Below, piece by piece: positions 12,150-23,414 of a stretch of 64,000 nt of DNA. Source of the DNA: Viola odorata (Eukaryota > Streptophyta > Magnoliopsida > Malpighiales > Violaceae). The notes beneath the pieces were generated by a model, which was not told where the DNA came from, made no database searches, and was given only the letters and a program-made list of their open reading frames with translations. The stretch's first letter is position 1; the number at the start of each line of letters is the position of its first letter. The position numbers and the translations under genes were made by a program. The DNA is taken from NCBI GenBank assembly GCA_963691705.1, contig OY829542.1, positions 54,911,002-54,975,001 of the forward strand. The letters run 5' to 3'.

Positions 12150-13920
12150 AGAAAAATAGCATAAGGCACCCTATACTATTCGTGAAAAGCAGAAACCTCC
12201 TCTATCAAAACGTCTAATACACCTCCCTGTACTACATTGACTGTGCAATTAACTCCATTTTAAGTCATTTTTTGGCACCTGTACAGGTCAAACGGTTTAA
12301 AAGACACGTCTACTTGAAAAATATGATTCATTTGGCACTCGCTATTGACGACGTCCATTGGCAGCCGTTAAATGCTGACGTGGCATGACACGTCACCGAA
12401 TTGCGGATGTGTCATGCCACGTCAGCAAATCCAGCCTGAATCAATGTGTAAACGGGTCTAAAACGGGTCAAATATCCGGTTTCTATTGCGTGTGACAAGC
12501 ACAAACTTGTCTGAGAGACACGTCGTTCGTTGTTGAAGTGAGTGACGCGTAGTCTAAGTGGGCTTTGTCTGAGAGACACGTCGTTCGATTTTTCCCAATC
12601 TCTCACTCTACATTTCCCCCTCTTCACCAACAAAAAAACTTCAATCTGCTCTCTTTGCCAAATTAAATCCCAATCCCCTCTACTAAATTAATCCAGCCTC
12701 TGCCCAGTTAAATCTCAAGTCATCCCCTGCCAAATCCAAATCCTTACCAAACCAATTAAATCAATCCCAATTAAGCCATCCTCCGCAAAGCCAACTTCAA
12801 AACCAATCACCAAATTAAATCCCAGCCTCTGCCAAATTAAATCCTGATCCAATCCCTCCTTTTAATTCAATCCCTGTACCAAATCAAAAAACTGACCCCC
12901 ACACTAAATCAATTAAATCCAATTCTCTCAAATTAATTCAATCTCCTGCCAAATTAAATCAAAAATCTCCTCTACCAAATTAATCCAGCTTTGCCACATT
13001 GAAAGAAAATCACAACCACCGATCCCTCACTGCCAAAACAAAACCAAATCAACGCACCCATCAGCCACCATCTCATCATCGTCGGCCTCCTTCACCGCCA
13101 TTGCCGCTCAATCACCTCCGCCGAATACCAATTCTCTGCCACTGCCAAATCAGCACCTCCGCCAGTCACCACCGTCTGCGTCCATCTCCACCACTGCAGC
13201 CGATCAGCGCCTTCATCCCCCTCAATCACCGTCGGTCAGCCCGCAAACCAACCACAGCGCCACCGCTGTACCTCACCGCGAAACCGAAGCCACCCACAAA
13301 TCCAACTAAAATCCTACTTCTCCGCCACAACCAAAACGCCAAACCACCAAAAATCCAACCCGAAACCCACAGAACCAAACCAACACAAACCAGAAAAGAA
13401 ACAAATAAGAGAGAGAGAGAAGAGAGGGCATGGGAAAAGGAATGGAATAAAAGAATACAGAGAAGGAGAGCAAAAGAAAACAAATAGAAAAAGAAGAGAA
13501 GAGAGGGGCCTTGTCGTTTGACAAGGAAAATGAGAGGGTTGGGCTTCAACCCACTTAGACGGCGCGTCGCTCACTTCAGCAACGAACGATGTGTCTCTCA
13601 TACAAGTTTGTGTTTGTCACACGCAATAGACGACGCGTCGTTCTTCAGCCGGATATTTGACCCGTTTTAACCTTAATTCGGGCTGGATTTGCTGACGTGG
13701 CATGACACATCCGCAACTCAGTGACGTGTCATGCCACGTGGCGTGCCACGTCAGCATTTAACGGCTGCCAATAGACATCGTCAATGATGAGCGCCAAATG
13801 AGTCATATCTTTCAAATAGAGGTGTCTTTTAAACCGTTTGACCTGTACAGGTGCTAAATGAGTCAGTCAAATAATGTACATGTGCCAAAAAATGACTTAA
13901 CCTCGTTTAAAAATAAAAAT
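12150..13920. mobile_element. Fold-back element A (long inverted repeats, non-coding core)
   Basis: Bases about 12262-12560 are repeated in reverse complement at about 13535-13890. Shared phrases include 'gtcaaacggttt', 'gctgacgtggcatgacac' and 'gagagacacgtcgttcg'. The core (12600-13530) is C/A-rich and then G/A-rich and encodes nothing recognisable. The left edge at about 12157 carries 'aaatagcataaggcaccc'. This is a direct repeat of the left edge of element B at about 13932, so the two elements belong to one family. No transposase is present. Mutator-like fold-back is the likely class, by inference. Confidence 0.7.
12655..12995. repeat. Degenerate short tandem repeats in element A core
   Basis: Variants of 'ctgccaaattaaatc' recur irregularly about every 20-40 bp (for example near 12658, 12833 and 12946). 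The array looks like a decayed minisatellite and is not coding. Confidence 0.5.
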
Positions 13921-15254
13921 AAAAAGAGGAAATAGCATAAAGCACCCTTGTATTATTCGTGAAAAGCAGAAACTTCCCCTGACCTTCAAAACGTCTAATG
14001 CACCTACTACATTGACCGTGCAATTAACTCTATTTTGACCGGTTGACTGCCATTTAACTGGTTATTTTCGGTTTTATGTATCAAGAAAATAATAAAAAAA
14101 AAGTTAAAATTGAAAATTTATACAACCTGCGTTTCTTCTTATTTTCTTTTCTTTTCTATTACTCTCTTCTTTTATCTTGATTTTTTTAAAATCCAAAAAA
14201 AAAGTCCAGTACAAAAAAATGAAAGCTTCACTTTATGATCACAACCACATAAAGCAAGAACAGAGCTCTCTATGACAAGAAAAGCACACCCATTTTCTAC
14301 CCTCTCCTCTTCTTGATTGAAAAAAACTCAACAAAATGAAGCCAAAGACCATTGCTTAACATAAAACCCGGCTGGGAATTTACTGAAAGAACAGAGCTTT
14401 ATGCAGGAACAAGCAAGCATTGAAGGATGGAATTTTTGAGATATCCTAGAGATCTGGGGAAAAATGCTGGGCTGTGATTTGTTAAAAGTTTTGAGCTGAT
14501 CCCCACAAAATTCCGTGGGTTTTTTCTTTTCTTTTTCAATCTTAACTAAGTTAGTAAGCGAGTGTCTCATATACTACCATTACTACTCCATTGTCTTCTT
14601 CTACACACAAAAACAACAGCTCAACAGGAAAATAAAAGATGCATATTCTCAAAAGGAGATGCAGACTTTCGTCCTTCACCCGCCACCACCTCCCTCCTCT
14701 TCCACCACTACTTCACCTTCGATCTGATCAAAGATGAAATTGTCAGGGCGTAAGGACCAGATCTGACACTGGTTCCATGCTCCAAATTCACGGATCTGAG
14801 ATGTGCAGATCTAGATCTAGATCTGTATGTGGTATAGATCTAGATATGAGAAGTGAGATTTGTTAAAATTAGTCATAGAGGTATCGAGGTTGTCTTTTGG
14901 ATTTCTTGTGAGGCTGGAACTTATGTCAGGAGGATGATTGCCATGGAGATTGGCTTAGGAATGAAGAAGAAAGGAAGGTTACTGGATATTTTTTTTGGGA
15001 TTTTAGGAAAAACAAGATAAACGAAGAGAGTAATAGAAAGGATTTAAATCATTTTTTTCACCTGCACTTCATTTGACTGACTCATTTGGCACTTCCTTTG
15101 GTCAAACGGTTTAAAAGGCACCTTCACTTGAAAGAAATGACTCATTTGGCACCTGCCCTTGATGTCGTCCGTCCTCCACCGTTAAATACTGATGTGGCCC
15201 GCCACGTGGCATGACATGTCATCATATTGATGACGTGACATGCCACATCTGAAA

Positions 15255-15575
15255 AATAATATAATTAATTTTAAAAAAATCATGAAAATAATATAATTAA
15301 TTATTAAAATTCAGAAAAATAATATAATTAATTATAAAAATTTAGAAAAATAATGTAATTAATTTTAAAAGTTAAGAAAGTTAATTTAATTAATTTTAAA
15401 AATTCAGAAAAATAATATAATTAATTTAAAAATTCAGAAAATAATGTAATTAATTTTAAAAATTCAGAAAAATATTTTAATTAATTTTTAAAATCTAGAA
15501 AAATACTGTAATTAATTTTAAAAATTAAGAAAATTAATTTTAAAAATTCAAAAAATATTGTAATTAATTTTTAAT
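15255..15575. repeat. AT-rich minisatellite, left array
   Basis: About ten units of a ~30-bp sequence like 'aataatataattaatttta' plus 'aaaattcagaaa', diverged from one another. It is mirrored by the array at 15905-16265, so the two form the inner stem of element B. Confidence 0.7.
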
Positions 15576-15904
15576 TTCCTGGATAGATCTTCATATTTTA
15601 GTTTATGCTTGGGTTTGCCGAATCGGCAGTGGGGGATGGTGTTCCCACTCCGATTTTGGCGCCAAATCTGTTGTGGCGGTGGTGTCGTGGTGATCAGCTG
15701 AGGAGCATGTGGTGTGGTGGTGGTGCGCCAGATCTGCTGCAACGGTAGAGACTATTGTGGTTGCCGGTTATGGTAGGAGCTCCAGCGGGCTTGGGTTTCC
15801 AGCCGCTAGTAGTGAAAATTATTAATTTCCTAGGTAGATCTTCATATTTAGTTTATGCTTGGGTTTGCCTTCACATTTCCTAGGTAGACCTTCACATTTC
15901 TACG

Positions 15905-16265
15905 TTTTTAAAATTAATCACAGTATTTTTCTAGATTTTAAAAATTAATTAAATTATTTTTCTAAATTTTTAAAAGTAATTAAAGAATTTTTTGAATTTT
16001 TAAAATTAATTACATTATTTTCTGAATTTTTAAAATTAATAATATTATTTTTCTGAATTTTTAAAATTAATTATATTATTTTTATAATTTTTAAAATTAA
16101 TTAAAGTATTTTTTTAATTTTAATAATCAATTAAATTAAATTTCTTAATTTTTAAAATTAATTACATTATTTTTCTGAATTTTTATAATTAATTATATTA
16201 TTTTTTGTAAATTTTTAAAATTAATTATATTATTTTTATGAATTTTTAAAAATTAATTATATTAT
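15905..16265. repeat. AT-rich minisatellite, right (inverted) array
   Basis: Units like 'tttctgaatttttaaaatta' followed by 'attatatta' repeat about ten times. They are the reverse complement of the units at 15255-15575. Confidence 0.7.
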
Positions 16266-16740
16266 TTTTCAGATGTGGCATGCCACGTCATCAACATGAT
16301 GACATGTCATGCCACGTGGCGTGCCATGTCAGCATTTAATGGTGAAAGACGGACGACGTCAAGGGCAGGTGCCAAATGAGTCATTTCTTTTAAGTGAAGG
16401 TGTCAAATGAGTCATTTCTTTCAAGTGAAGGTGCCTTTTAAACCGTTTGACCAAAGGAGGTGCCAAATGAGTCAGTCAAATGAAGTGCAGGTACCAAAAA
16501 ATGATTTAAACCAAAAGAAAATAAGAAGAAATGCATGTTGTATAATTTTTCAATTTTAACTTTTTTTTTTGTTTTTATACATAAAACTGGGAATAGCCAG
16601 TCAAATGGCAGTCAACGGTTAAAATGGAGTTAATTGCATGGTCAATGTAGTTCAGGGGAGGTGTAATTGACGTTTTAAAGATCATGGGAGGTTTCTGGTT
16701 TTCGCGAATAATACAGGAGTGATTTATGCTATTTCTCAAA

Positions 16741-17388
16741 AAAAAAATAGTGTAGAATTACAAATTTTTATTAAAAAAATGTAATTTTCATCTCCACTTA
16801 ATAATCTTCGTATCCACTTGTTAGTTATTTATTTAATTTATTTAAATAAAAATAAAATTGTAATTTAATTAGAAATAGATAAACTTAATAAGTACATATC
16901 AGTACAAAATAGTTTCTATGCTGATCATTTTCTATAAAAAAAAAAAAATTCTTCCCAACTTTTTTTCCTACCATTTTTAGCCCCTTTATTAATAAAATTT
17001 CAATTTGGTAACACTAACATTTCAATTAAGTTTATGCACTAACTTTAGGAACCTAAAAATTTAGAGTGACCATCATTTGAAGGCAAAATGCTAAATTTCT
17101 AGTCATCACAAAGTTGCTTATCGATACAAGAATTTGAATAAATTCGACTGCAAAGTATACAATCTTTCATTTTTTTTTTTATGGTACTAACGTGGCAATA
17201 CTGAACATAAAACTAACGGAGACACTTGAAACTTGAGAGGGCAAGTCTTAATACGATCATGCATGATCATACATGCAATAAATTCATTTACAACCTTAGG
17301 AGGCACTTCTTTCATTGGCTATCGCAGCTAATGCTGCAGCAGTGTGAAAACATCGACAGTGGAAACAATTAAAACTTCCTATTTGCTC
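16741..17388. other. Intergenic and 3' flank of the Mlf1IP gene
   Basis: AT-rich sequence with no recognised gene. The last part is presumably the 3' untranslated region of the minus-strand gene. Confidence 0.45.
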
Positions 17389-19634
17389 TCACTTGTTCCC
17401 TTCCTCTCCATCTCTCCATCGACCGTTACCACTCCTCCCTGTGACGTACGCTGGACCTTCTTTCATCCTCCCCGGCTGCTGTACGTGAGAAGATCCTGCT
17501 CTGTTGGTAGTATTTGCAGCTATCCTTCCCGGCTGCTGTGAGTGAGAAGATCCTGCTCTGTTGGTAGTATTTGCAGCTATCCTTCCCAAAGGCAGTGGTT
17601 GCTGACCTGTGGAAGGAAGTGCCCAACCTCCTCGGCTAGCTTGTGCATTCTGTCCACCGCTACTTTCCCCTGTGACACAGAATAAGAAGTCATCAGCCAC
17701 TGTGACACAAAATGAGTTCATGTATAGCTAATCAACTAGAGTTCAAGGCAATACCAGAATGGAGATGTTCATAAATCCATCTAACACATACGCACTCAAT
17801 CAGAAAAGCTCATAAAATAACTTGTAAATACCAATGTAAAAATCGTAGTGGCAAACACATCTGTAATATAAGCACTCACTTCTAGGATGTGTTGCCTTTA
17901 ATACATTTTTGGTATGCCATCCCACCAGCATCCAAGTGTAGTTCCATTGACTAACATATGCTTTGCACCAATTGTACATGAAACTAAACTTAAGACAGAC
18001 AACTAATTGCATGAGAATACACATTATACTTGTTTCATTTCTTTGCATGTCAAATTGGACAAAAAGTTTTAACGAAACCAAGATTTGAATAGTATGAAAC
18101 TAGTAATCCCAGTATTAGAGCGAACAGTCCCTGTCAAAAGTTATCAGAAAATGTAATTCCACATTAAGATTCCCAAGTAATTTTTATATAAAAAATCTAT
18201 ATGACAATCAGTCATTTAATCAGAATATAACAGAAAATGACAACACCATACCAATGCATGCAAAATGAGGAGAGTGACCATTGGATACTGAAAAGGCCAA
18301 GTACAAAAACAATTTAAAGAAACTTGCTTGGTGCGAGAGAAAATGATCTGTCACATAAGACAGTCTCTGGCACATATAGGAAAGAGAATTTTCTAAAATG
18401 GCCAAACCAATCATACCAGCATCATGAGAGCTTCCAGTCCATCCAGGCAGAGACTTTTTAGCATTTCCCTTCCACGCTTCTTCAAAACCAGAACGCTCAT
18501 CTAGTAGCACCCCAATCAGACAAAATTTTAACCCAATCCTTATAAGAACACCAAAATAAATCATCAAACAGTAACTAAATGTACCTTCATGAAGATTATG
18601 CAATGTCTCCATTGTATCTACCCTACCGTCGGACTTAAGCTTTCTTGCAACAGTATGACCCTACAAATTCAATTTCCAGCATGAAGACATTAAACATCTC
18701 AGAATCAAAACCAACCATTCACAAGTAAAGCAATCAATTGATAGGTGCTCATAACATTGACCAAATACCTTGTTGTGAAGTCCCCTCGACAGCCTGTGAG
18801 CTGCTTCTCGTGTAGCACTATCAGCTTCTTTACTTTCTTCAATCGTCACCTGTTCCACAAAGACAACATAAATCGCAGAAATAGAGAAGGAAACCCAACT
18901 GACAGCAAACCTTCAGAACAAGCATCACTCACTCCATCACTCCCTGTCCTCCTCATCTTAGACGAGGTATAATAAGCACCATTTGAACCACCATAGGTGA
19001 CGGTAGAGCTCTGGAAACTGAAGCTCTGCGCTTGAGGCTGCATACTCGTGTTATTGAACCTGTTATAATCATTTATATACTGCAAATGCTTGCCCCTCCT
19101 CGCTGGAACATTTAAAAAGGTATGCCAATTTCATTAGACCAACAAAAATGCACTCACAAACAATTATTGTCTACCACAAAAACAAGTAACAAGACTACCT
19201 TCAGTTTCATCTTCTGGGACCTCAACATAGGGCTCCTCGCTCAACCTAGCATGTTTTCTTGGATTCGTTTCCTTCTCTTGGCCAGCCTTTTCTCCTTCAT
19301 CGTCAGAATCTAGTTCTTCTATAATTGGCCCCCTTGACTTTCTGGGCTCTGGTGCTTGCTGCTCCAAGTACACAGGTCGGGGATGCATAACCGGAAAAGG
19401 CTGAAAAGGACGAACATTTGGACCAAACATACTTGGCCCAAACATTCCTCCAAACGGTTGTGTGAAGAAGGGATCATCAAACGGGTCCCTTCCCCCAAGA
19501 AAACCAGACATCAAACTCATATTGCCCCCACTCCCACCAAAGCCCTCAAAACCAGCAAAAGGATCAAATGCACCAAAGCCACCTGGACCACCAAAACCAG
19601 AGAAAGGACCCCCATTTCCCCTGCCTCCTTGCAT
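17389..19634 (-). CDS. Mlf1IP-domain (myeloid leukemia factor-like) protein, 375 aa, six coding exons
   Basis: Coding exons in order: 19199-19634, 18933-19102, 18769-18849, 18585-18660, 18417-18500, 17389-17669, with consistent phases and GT/AG ends. The chosen ATG at 19634 begins MQGGRGNGGPFSGFGG; the upstream TTG is not needed. Exon 1 is Gly/Phe-rich with GRDPFDDPFF and GGMFGPSMFG, then an acidic IIEELDSDDEGEK patch. Exons 2-5 carry the conserved plant Mlf1IP core: SSTVTYGG, YYTSSKMRRTGSDG, EADSATREAAHRLSRGLHNK, MGETL-type METLHNLHEDE and FEEAWKGNA. Animal MLF proteins shuttle between nucleus and cytoplasm and bind partners. The plant role is not established. The C-terminal exon has a 19-residue tandem duplication. 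No lesion was found. Confidence 0.9.
17471..17584 (-). repeat. 57-bp in-frame tandem duplication in the last exon of the Mlf1IP gene
   Basis: 17471-17527 and 17528-17584 are almost identical, differing mainly at gtacgtg versus gtgagtg. They encode two copies of a 19-residue unit beginning GRIAANTTNRAGSSH. The duplication keeps the reading frame. Confidence 0.9.
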
Positions 19635-20340
19635 TTTCAAACAACTGGATAACCCTTAAGAAAGAAGAACATACTCTAATTACATATCACACCCACAAAA
19701 CACAACAGTTAAGAAAAAGCAAACATAAACAAACAGACCACTACATGAATTACATCGAAAAACAACAACATACAGTTCATGGCTATGGTCTAAATGCAAC
19801 AATCATACCACATATTATTACCAACAAACACTATGAACCACCTCTTAGTAAAAATAACTTACTAATCTGAAAAGTAAAGAAATCTCACTTGAAGCACGAT
19901 CACCTAAACCATACCTTACAAGGCAAAACATAAAAATACAAATATCAACTACTATTACTATAAATACACAATGATCATCGAAAATCTGTTTCCAGCGCGA
20001 CTAATTACCAGATTAACACAGATTGCAACTACAAGTGGTTATGCCCTTGTGTACAAATTGAACTTCAAAAAGACACTGATCAAAGCATAAGGAGATGATA
20101 TCGAACCCTAACGACTAGAAAGAGTATGATAAGAGAGAGAACATACCTTAAGAAATACAGGAGAGAGTTAATTTGGGAGAAAATCGAGCAATTGAATTTG
20201 CTTGGAGTGAGGGGGTTTTTTGTTTCTCACTGTAATGATGGCGGTAGTAAGTAGAAACGCTGAACCGGGTCGATGAGATTGGGAGGAAAGAGAAAAGACA
20301 GGTGGATGCGTGTTGAGTTTTCTTGCAATAGATATTTACT
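19635..20340 (-). other. 5' leader of the Mlf1IP gene with a leader intron
   Basis: On the minus strand, 'cttaag|gtatgttc' at 20147/20146 is a good splice donor. 'tttcttaag|ggttatcc' at 19655/19654 is a good acceptor 20 bp before the start codon. A ~490-bp intron in the leader (19655-20146) is therefore likely, with the leader exon upstream of 20147. This is inferred from splice signals only. Confidence 0.6.
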
Positions 20341-20479
20341 CTCCCCCAATCCCGACGTGCCACGACTTCATATTGTTTATTTATTTATTTACGCTTGTTA
20401 ACTGGTCGGGTCCTTTTTTTTTAGCGGGTCGGGTATTCTTCTACCATGCGGAAGAAGCAAAGAAGCAAAGGGGAGAATC
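20341..20479. promoter_or_regulatory. Short divergent intergenic region
   Basis: About 140-330 bp separate the leader of the minus-strand Mlf1IP gene from the ATG of the plus-strand Nudix-like gene at 20480. It probably serves as a shared bidirectional promoter. A run of 'ttattta' units occurs near 20377-20391. No TATA consensus was confidently placed. Confidence 0.4.
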
Positions 20480-20578
20480 ATGTCGACGTCGAAATTCAAA
20501 GCCCTCACTTTTCCAACGCCGAATTCACTCTCCGATTGGTTGAAACCTAGGATGGTGGTCTCCGATTTCGCAACATGG

Positions 20579-20885
20579 TATAGAAACTACGAGAAGAGAT
20601 TGAATAGGAGAATATATTTATGAATAGGAAAGATACACGAAGAAGGCTTGGCTATGAGCCAAGCTATAGAGACTACATTGGATAAATTGATTACATTCAG
20701 AAGCTATCTATTTATACATAATAAACCTTACTATTCTAACATGTTTACAGCTAATGGATCTTGACGAATTGGTGAAGATATGGTGGAGATATGTTTGGTG
20801 CCATATCTCCACAATGGCTGCGAGCATGCTACTGCTTTTCTTCACGTGGTGGTACTGTGCATGGCTGACTAATGTAGCCTTAATA
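20579..20885 (-). repeat. 3' LTR (307 bp) of the TA...TA element
   Basis: It matches 23342-23414 plus 30433-30666, which together are also 307 bp. It begins on the plus strand with tatagaaactacgag and ends ctaatgtagccttaata. A palindrome, CTTGGCTATGAGCCAAG, lies near 20647-20663. Confidence 0.85.
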
Positions 20886-20986
20886 CTCCCCCGCAAACTG
20901 AGAGCGGTGTGAACACCGGACTCAGTTTGGAATGTAGAAATGTGAGCTGTCTTGAAAAGAGCCCTGCGGTGATATCCAACGAGAAT

Positions 20987-21349
20987 TTGCAACAACAAAT
21001 AAAAGAGTGTCAGTTGCAGAGCATGACACACGGCTCAACATCTGGCGGAGAGGTTTGCCAATGGAGCATCACACGTGGCGGAAAGAGCCCTGGATAGGAG
21101 CTTGACACGTGCAGACAAAGAGATAGAGAACAGAAGTTGGAGAACCGAGGAGGGCTCAACATCTGGCTGATGGATGGCCAATGGAGCGTGACAATTGCAA
21201 CAACAAATAATAAGAGTGTCAGTTGCAGAGCATGACACACGGCTCAACATCTAGCTAAGAGGATAGCTAATGGAGCATCACACATGGCGGAAAGAGCCCC
21301 GGATAGGAGCTTGACATGTGGAGATAATGAGATAAAGAACAAAAGTTGG
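20987..21349. repeat. Two ~150-bp direct repeats inside the TA...TA element
   Basis: 20987-21138 and 21197-21349 share 'agagtgtcagttgcagagca', 'tgacacacggctcaacatct' and 'ggataggagcttgacat/cgtg', with about 210-bp spacing. They are non-coding. Confidence 0.7.
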
Positions 21350-22360
21350 ACCCGCTTGAAAGGTTGACAACTACATAGAGAACCTGGAGTTGAACCGGAT
21401 AATTGGACAGGAATATTGAGAACCGGGAGTAATAGAGTTGAACCGGAAGGATGACAGCCACTGGAATAGAAAGATAATCCCAAAATAGATAAGGAAGCGG
21501 TCAGACCCGCCCGAAAACTAGAGAAATGCATTGAAGCGGTAGGTGGTGAGTTGAACCGGATGATGATATAGGTGAACTAGAGGTGTAGAGACTGAATTTG
21601 AATATAAGGACATTGGAGAAGGAGAGAGAAGACTTGATAATAGTAAGGTGCAGTTGAACTCGTTTAAAAACGGCCAAAATGATGATGAACCGGTTGACCC
21701 ATAGTTGAACCGGATTTTTAGAGACTGAATTTGGACAAATGAACCCCATATTCAGAAAGAGAGCCCTCGAAAATGGTAGGAACCGGTTGGGGCGTTGGAA
21801 AAACCGGTCTTAATGAAAGCGAACCAGCTGGTCACAGAGTTGAACCGGTCTGGTCAAAGTCAACTTCTAAAGAGTTAACTGACAGCATGGACGAATAGAA
21901 AATTGCCATGTGGACGAATAGAAAATTACCATGTGGACGAACAGATGAGTGCCATGTAGATGGATGCGGCGAATTGCAGAGAGACACGTGGCTGAGCACG
22001 TGGAGAGAAGACGAATCTGATTATGCCATGTGGCGAACGTTGACGAGTAGCAGAGTGACATGTGCCCGTGAGGGACGAGTGATAGTAAGACAAGTGGCGA
22101 ATGACGTGGGAGTGTTACCGAATGAGTGTACGACATGTGGTCGCCATAGACCAATGGGAGTTGGCCACGTGGAAGAGATGGGTTTGATGATTTGGCCGAG
22201 TTTGACGAATGAAAGAGAGACATGTGTTTGGTGAGCTGGCGGCAGTGACCGAATTGAGAGGCGTCATGTGGTGGTTGACGCGGCAAGGAGAGCGAATAGA
22301 GAGATGACATATGGCCTTGTTGCCACGTGGACCAGTAGTGGACTGCAACGTGGCACCGAT
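21350..22360. repeat. Motif-dense non-coding core: AACCGG-rich then CACGTGG-rich
   Basis: From 21350 to 21860 the hexamer AACCGG (often gttgaaccgg) appears more than ten times. From 21890 to 22340 variants of CACGTGG/CATGTGG occur about every 30-50 bp. Neither part supports a protein. An (AT)n run follows near 22363. Confidence 0.6.
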
Positions 22361-23341
22361 GACTATATATATATATATTTTTTTTTTAAAAAAAAATTTC
22401 TTTCTTTTATTCTTTTCTCTCCTTTCCCTTTCATTTCTTGAGAAAACAGAGGAGAAGGGATGTGAGGCCGAGAGATGAGTTGTGGAGATCGGCGATGAGA
22501 GGCTGAGAGAGAGAGTTCAGCCTGAGAGAGGAGATCGAGAGGGAGAGCTTCTGGCCGTGATTGGGCCGAGAGAAGAAGCGTCTGGTCGGATTTGGTGAGG
22601 TTTGGCGGGGATGTGGCTATCCGGCGAGAGAGATGGGCTTGCTGGTTTGTTGTGTTTGGTGAGTTGTCGATTCGTGATTTATTGAGAAGGAGAGTAGATA
22701 GTGATGGACGTGGCTCCGATTGAGGAGGAGTGCCTGGCGATTGATTGGGCCGAGAGAGAGGGAGCATGAGGCCGGTTGGCCGAGAGGGAGGAAGAGATTG
22801 TTAGCGGTGAAGCCAAGAGGAAGGGAGAGATGACCAGTGGGTCGGATTTTGTTTTGGCCGGATCGGTTGGGGATTAGATGGGTAAGCATGGTTTTGGCCA
22901 CATAGTGATGATTGATCCGAGAGAGAATGAGTGATGGAGGCTTGGTTGAATTTTTGGTGATGGTGTGGATTGGCAGAGGGAGGGATTGAGGAGAGGATGT
23001 GAAAATTAATTTTGGAAGTTTTGGTTGGTTGGTGGGCGAAGGAGAAGAAGCCATGATGGTGATGGGAAAAGGCATGCATTTCTGGGCAAGATGGGCTGCT
23101 GGGCTGGGGGGATGATGGGTCAGCCTATTGGCAGTATTAAGGCTACATTAGTCAGCCATGCACAGTACCACCACGTGAAGAAAAGCAGTAGCATGGAAGG
23201 AGGCTTGCAGCAGAAATTGAAGCAGCAAGAGAAATAATTCAAAAAGAAGAAAAGATATGTTTAATTTAGAATTTTGACTCGAACTTTGGAATTGATATCT
23301 GAAGGATCGTAGGAGCTCGTTAGAGAGAGACTCCGCTGCCA
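22361..23341. other. G/A-rich inner part of the TA...TA element
   Basis: Purine-rich sequence leading to the primer-site-like TGGCAGCGGAG (minus strand, 23341-23331). An inverted copy of the LTR end lies at about 23132-23192. The minus-strand frames here are long but Pro/Ser/Leu-rich with no recognisable domain. Confidence 0.55.
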
Positions 23342-23414
23342 TATAGAAACTACGAGAAGAGATTGAATAGAAGAATATATTTATGAATAGGAAAGATACA
23401 CGAAGAAGGCTTGG

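Larger units (their letters stand above)
13921..16740. mobile_element. Fold-back element B, nested double hairpin
   Basis: The outer arms are about 13926-14160 and 16505-16738. The left starts 'aaatagcataaagcaccc' and the right ends 'gatttatgctattt'. Inside, a second inverted pair at 15053-15258 and 16262-16500 matches the arms of element A. The right inner arm holds a ~33-bp tandem duplication around 'caaatgagtcatttctttt' (about 16370-16435). Two mirrored AT-rich arrays lie further in. The core at 15577-15900 contains a direct repeat of 'tagatcttcatat...gcttgggtttgcc'. No protein-coding potential is seen. The structure suggests repeated insertion or template-switching within one fold-back family. 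Confidence 0.7.

Noticed and set aside
12999..13487. 162-codon plus-strand frame rich in Pro, His and Lys
   Set aside because: It lies in the low-complexity core of fold-back element A. Composition alone explains it and no domain is visible.
13226..13601. Long overlapping minus-strand frames rich in Phe, Leu and Ser
   Set aside because: Complement of the GA-rich core of the same element; an artefact of skewed composition.
22617..23075. 152-codon minus-strand frame in the TA...TA element
   Set aside because: Pro/Ser/Leu-rich with no Gag or enzyme motif. The family status as coding cannot be supported from one copy.
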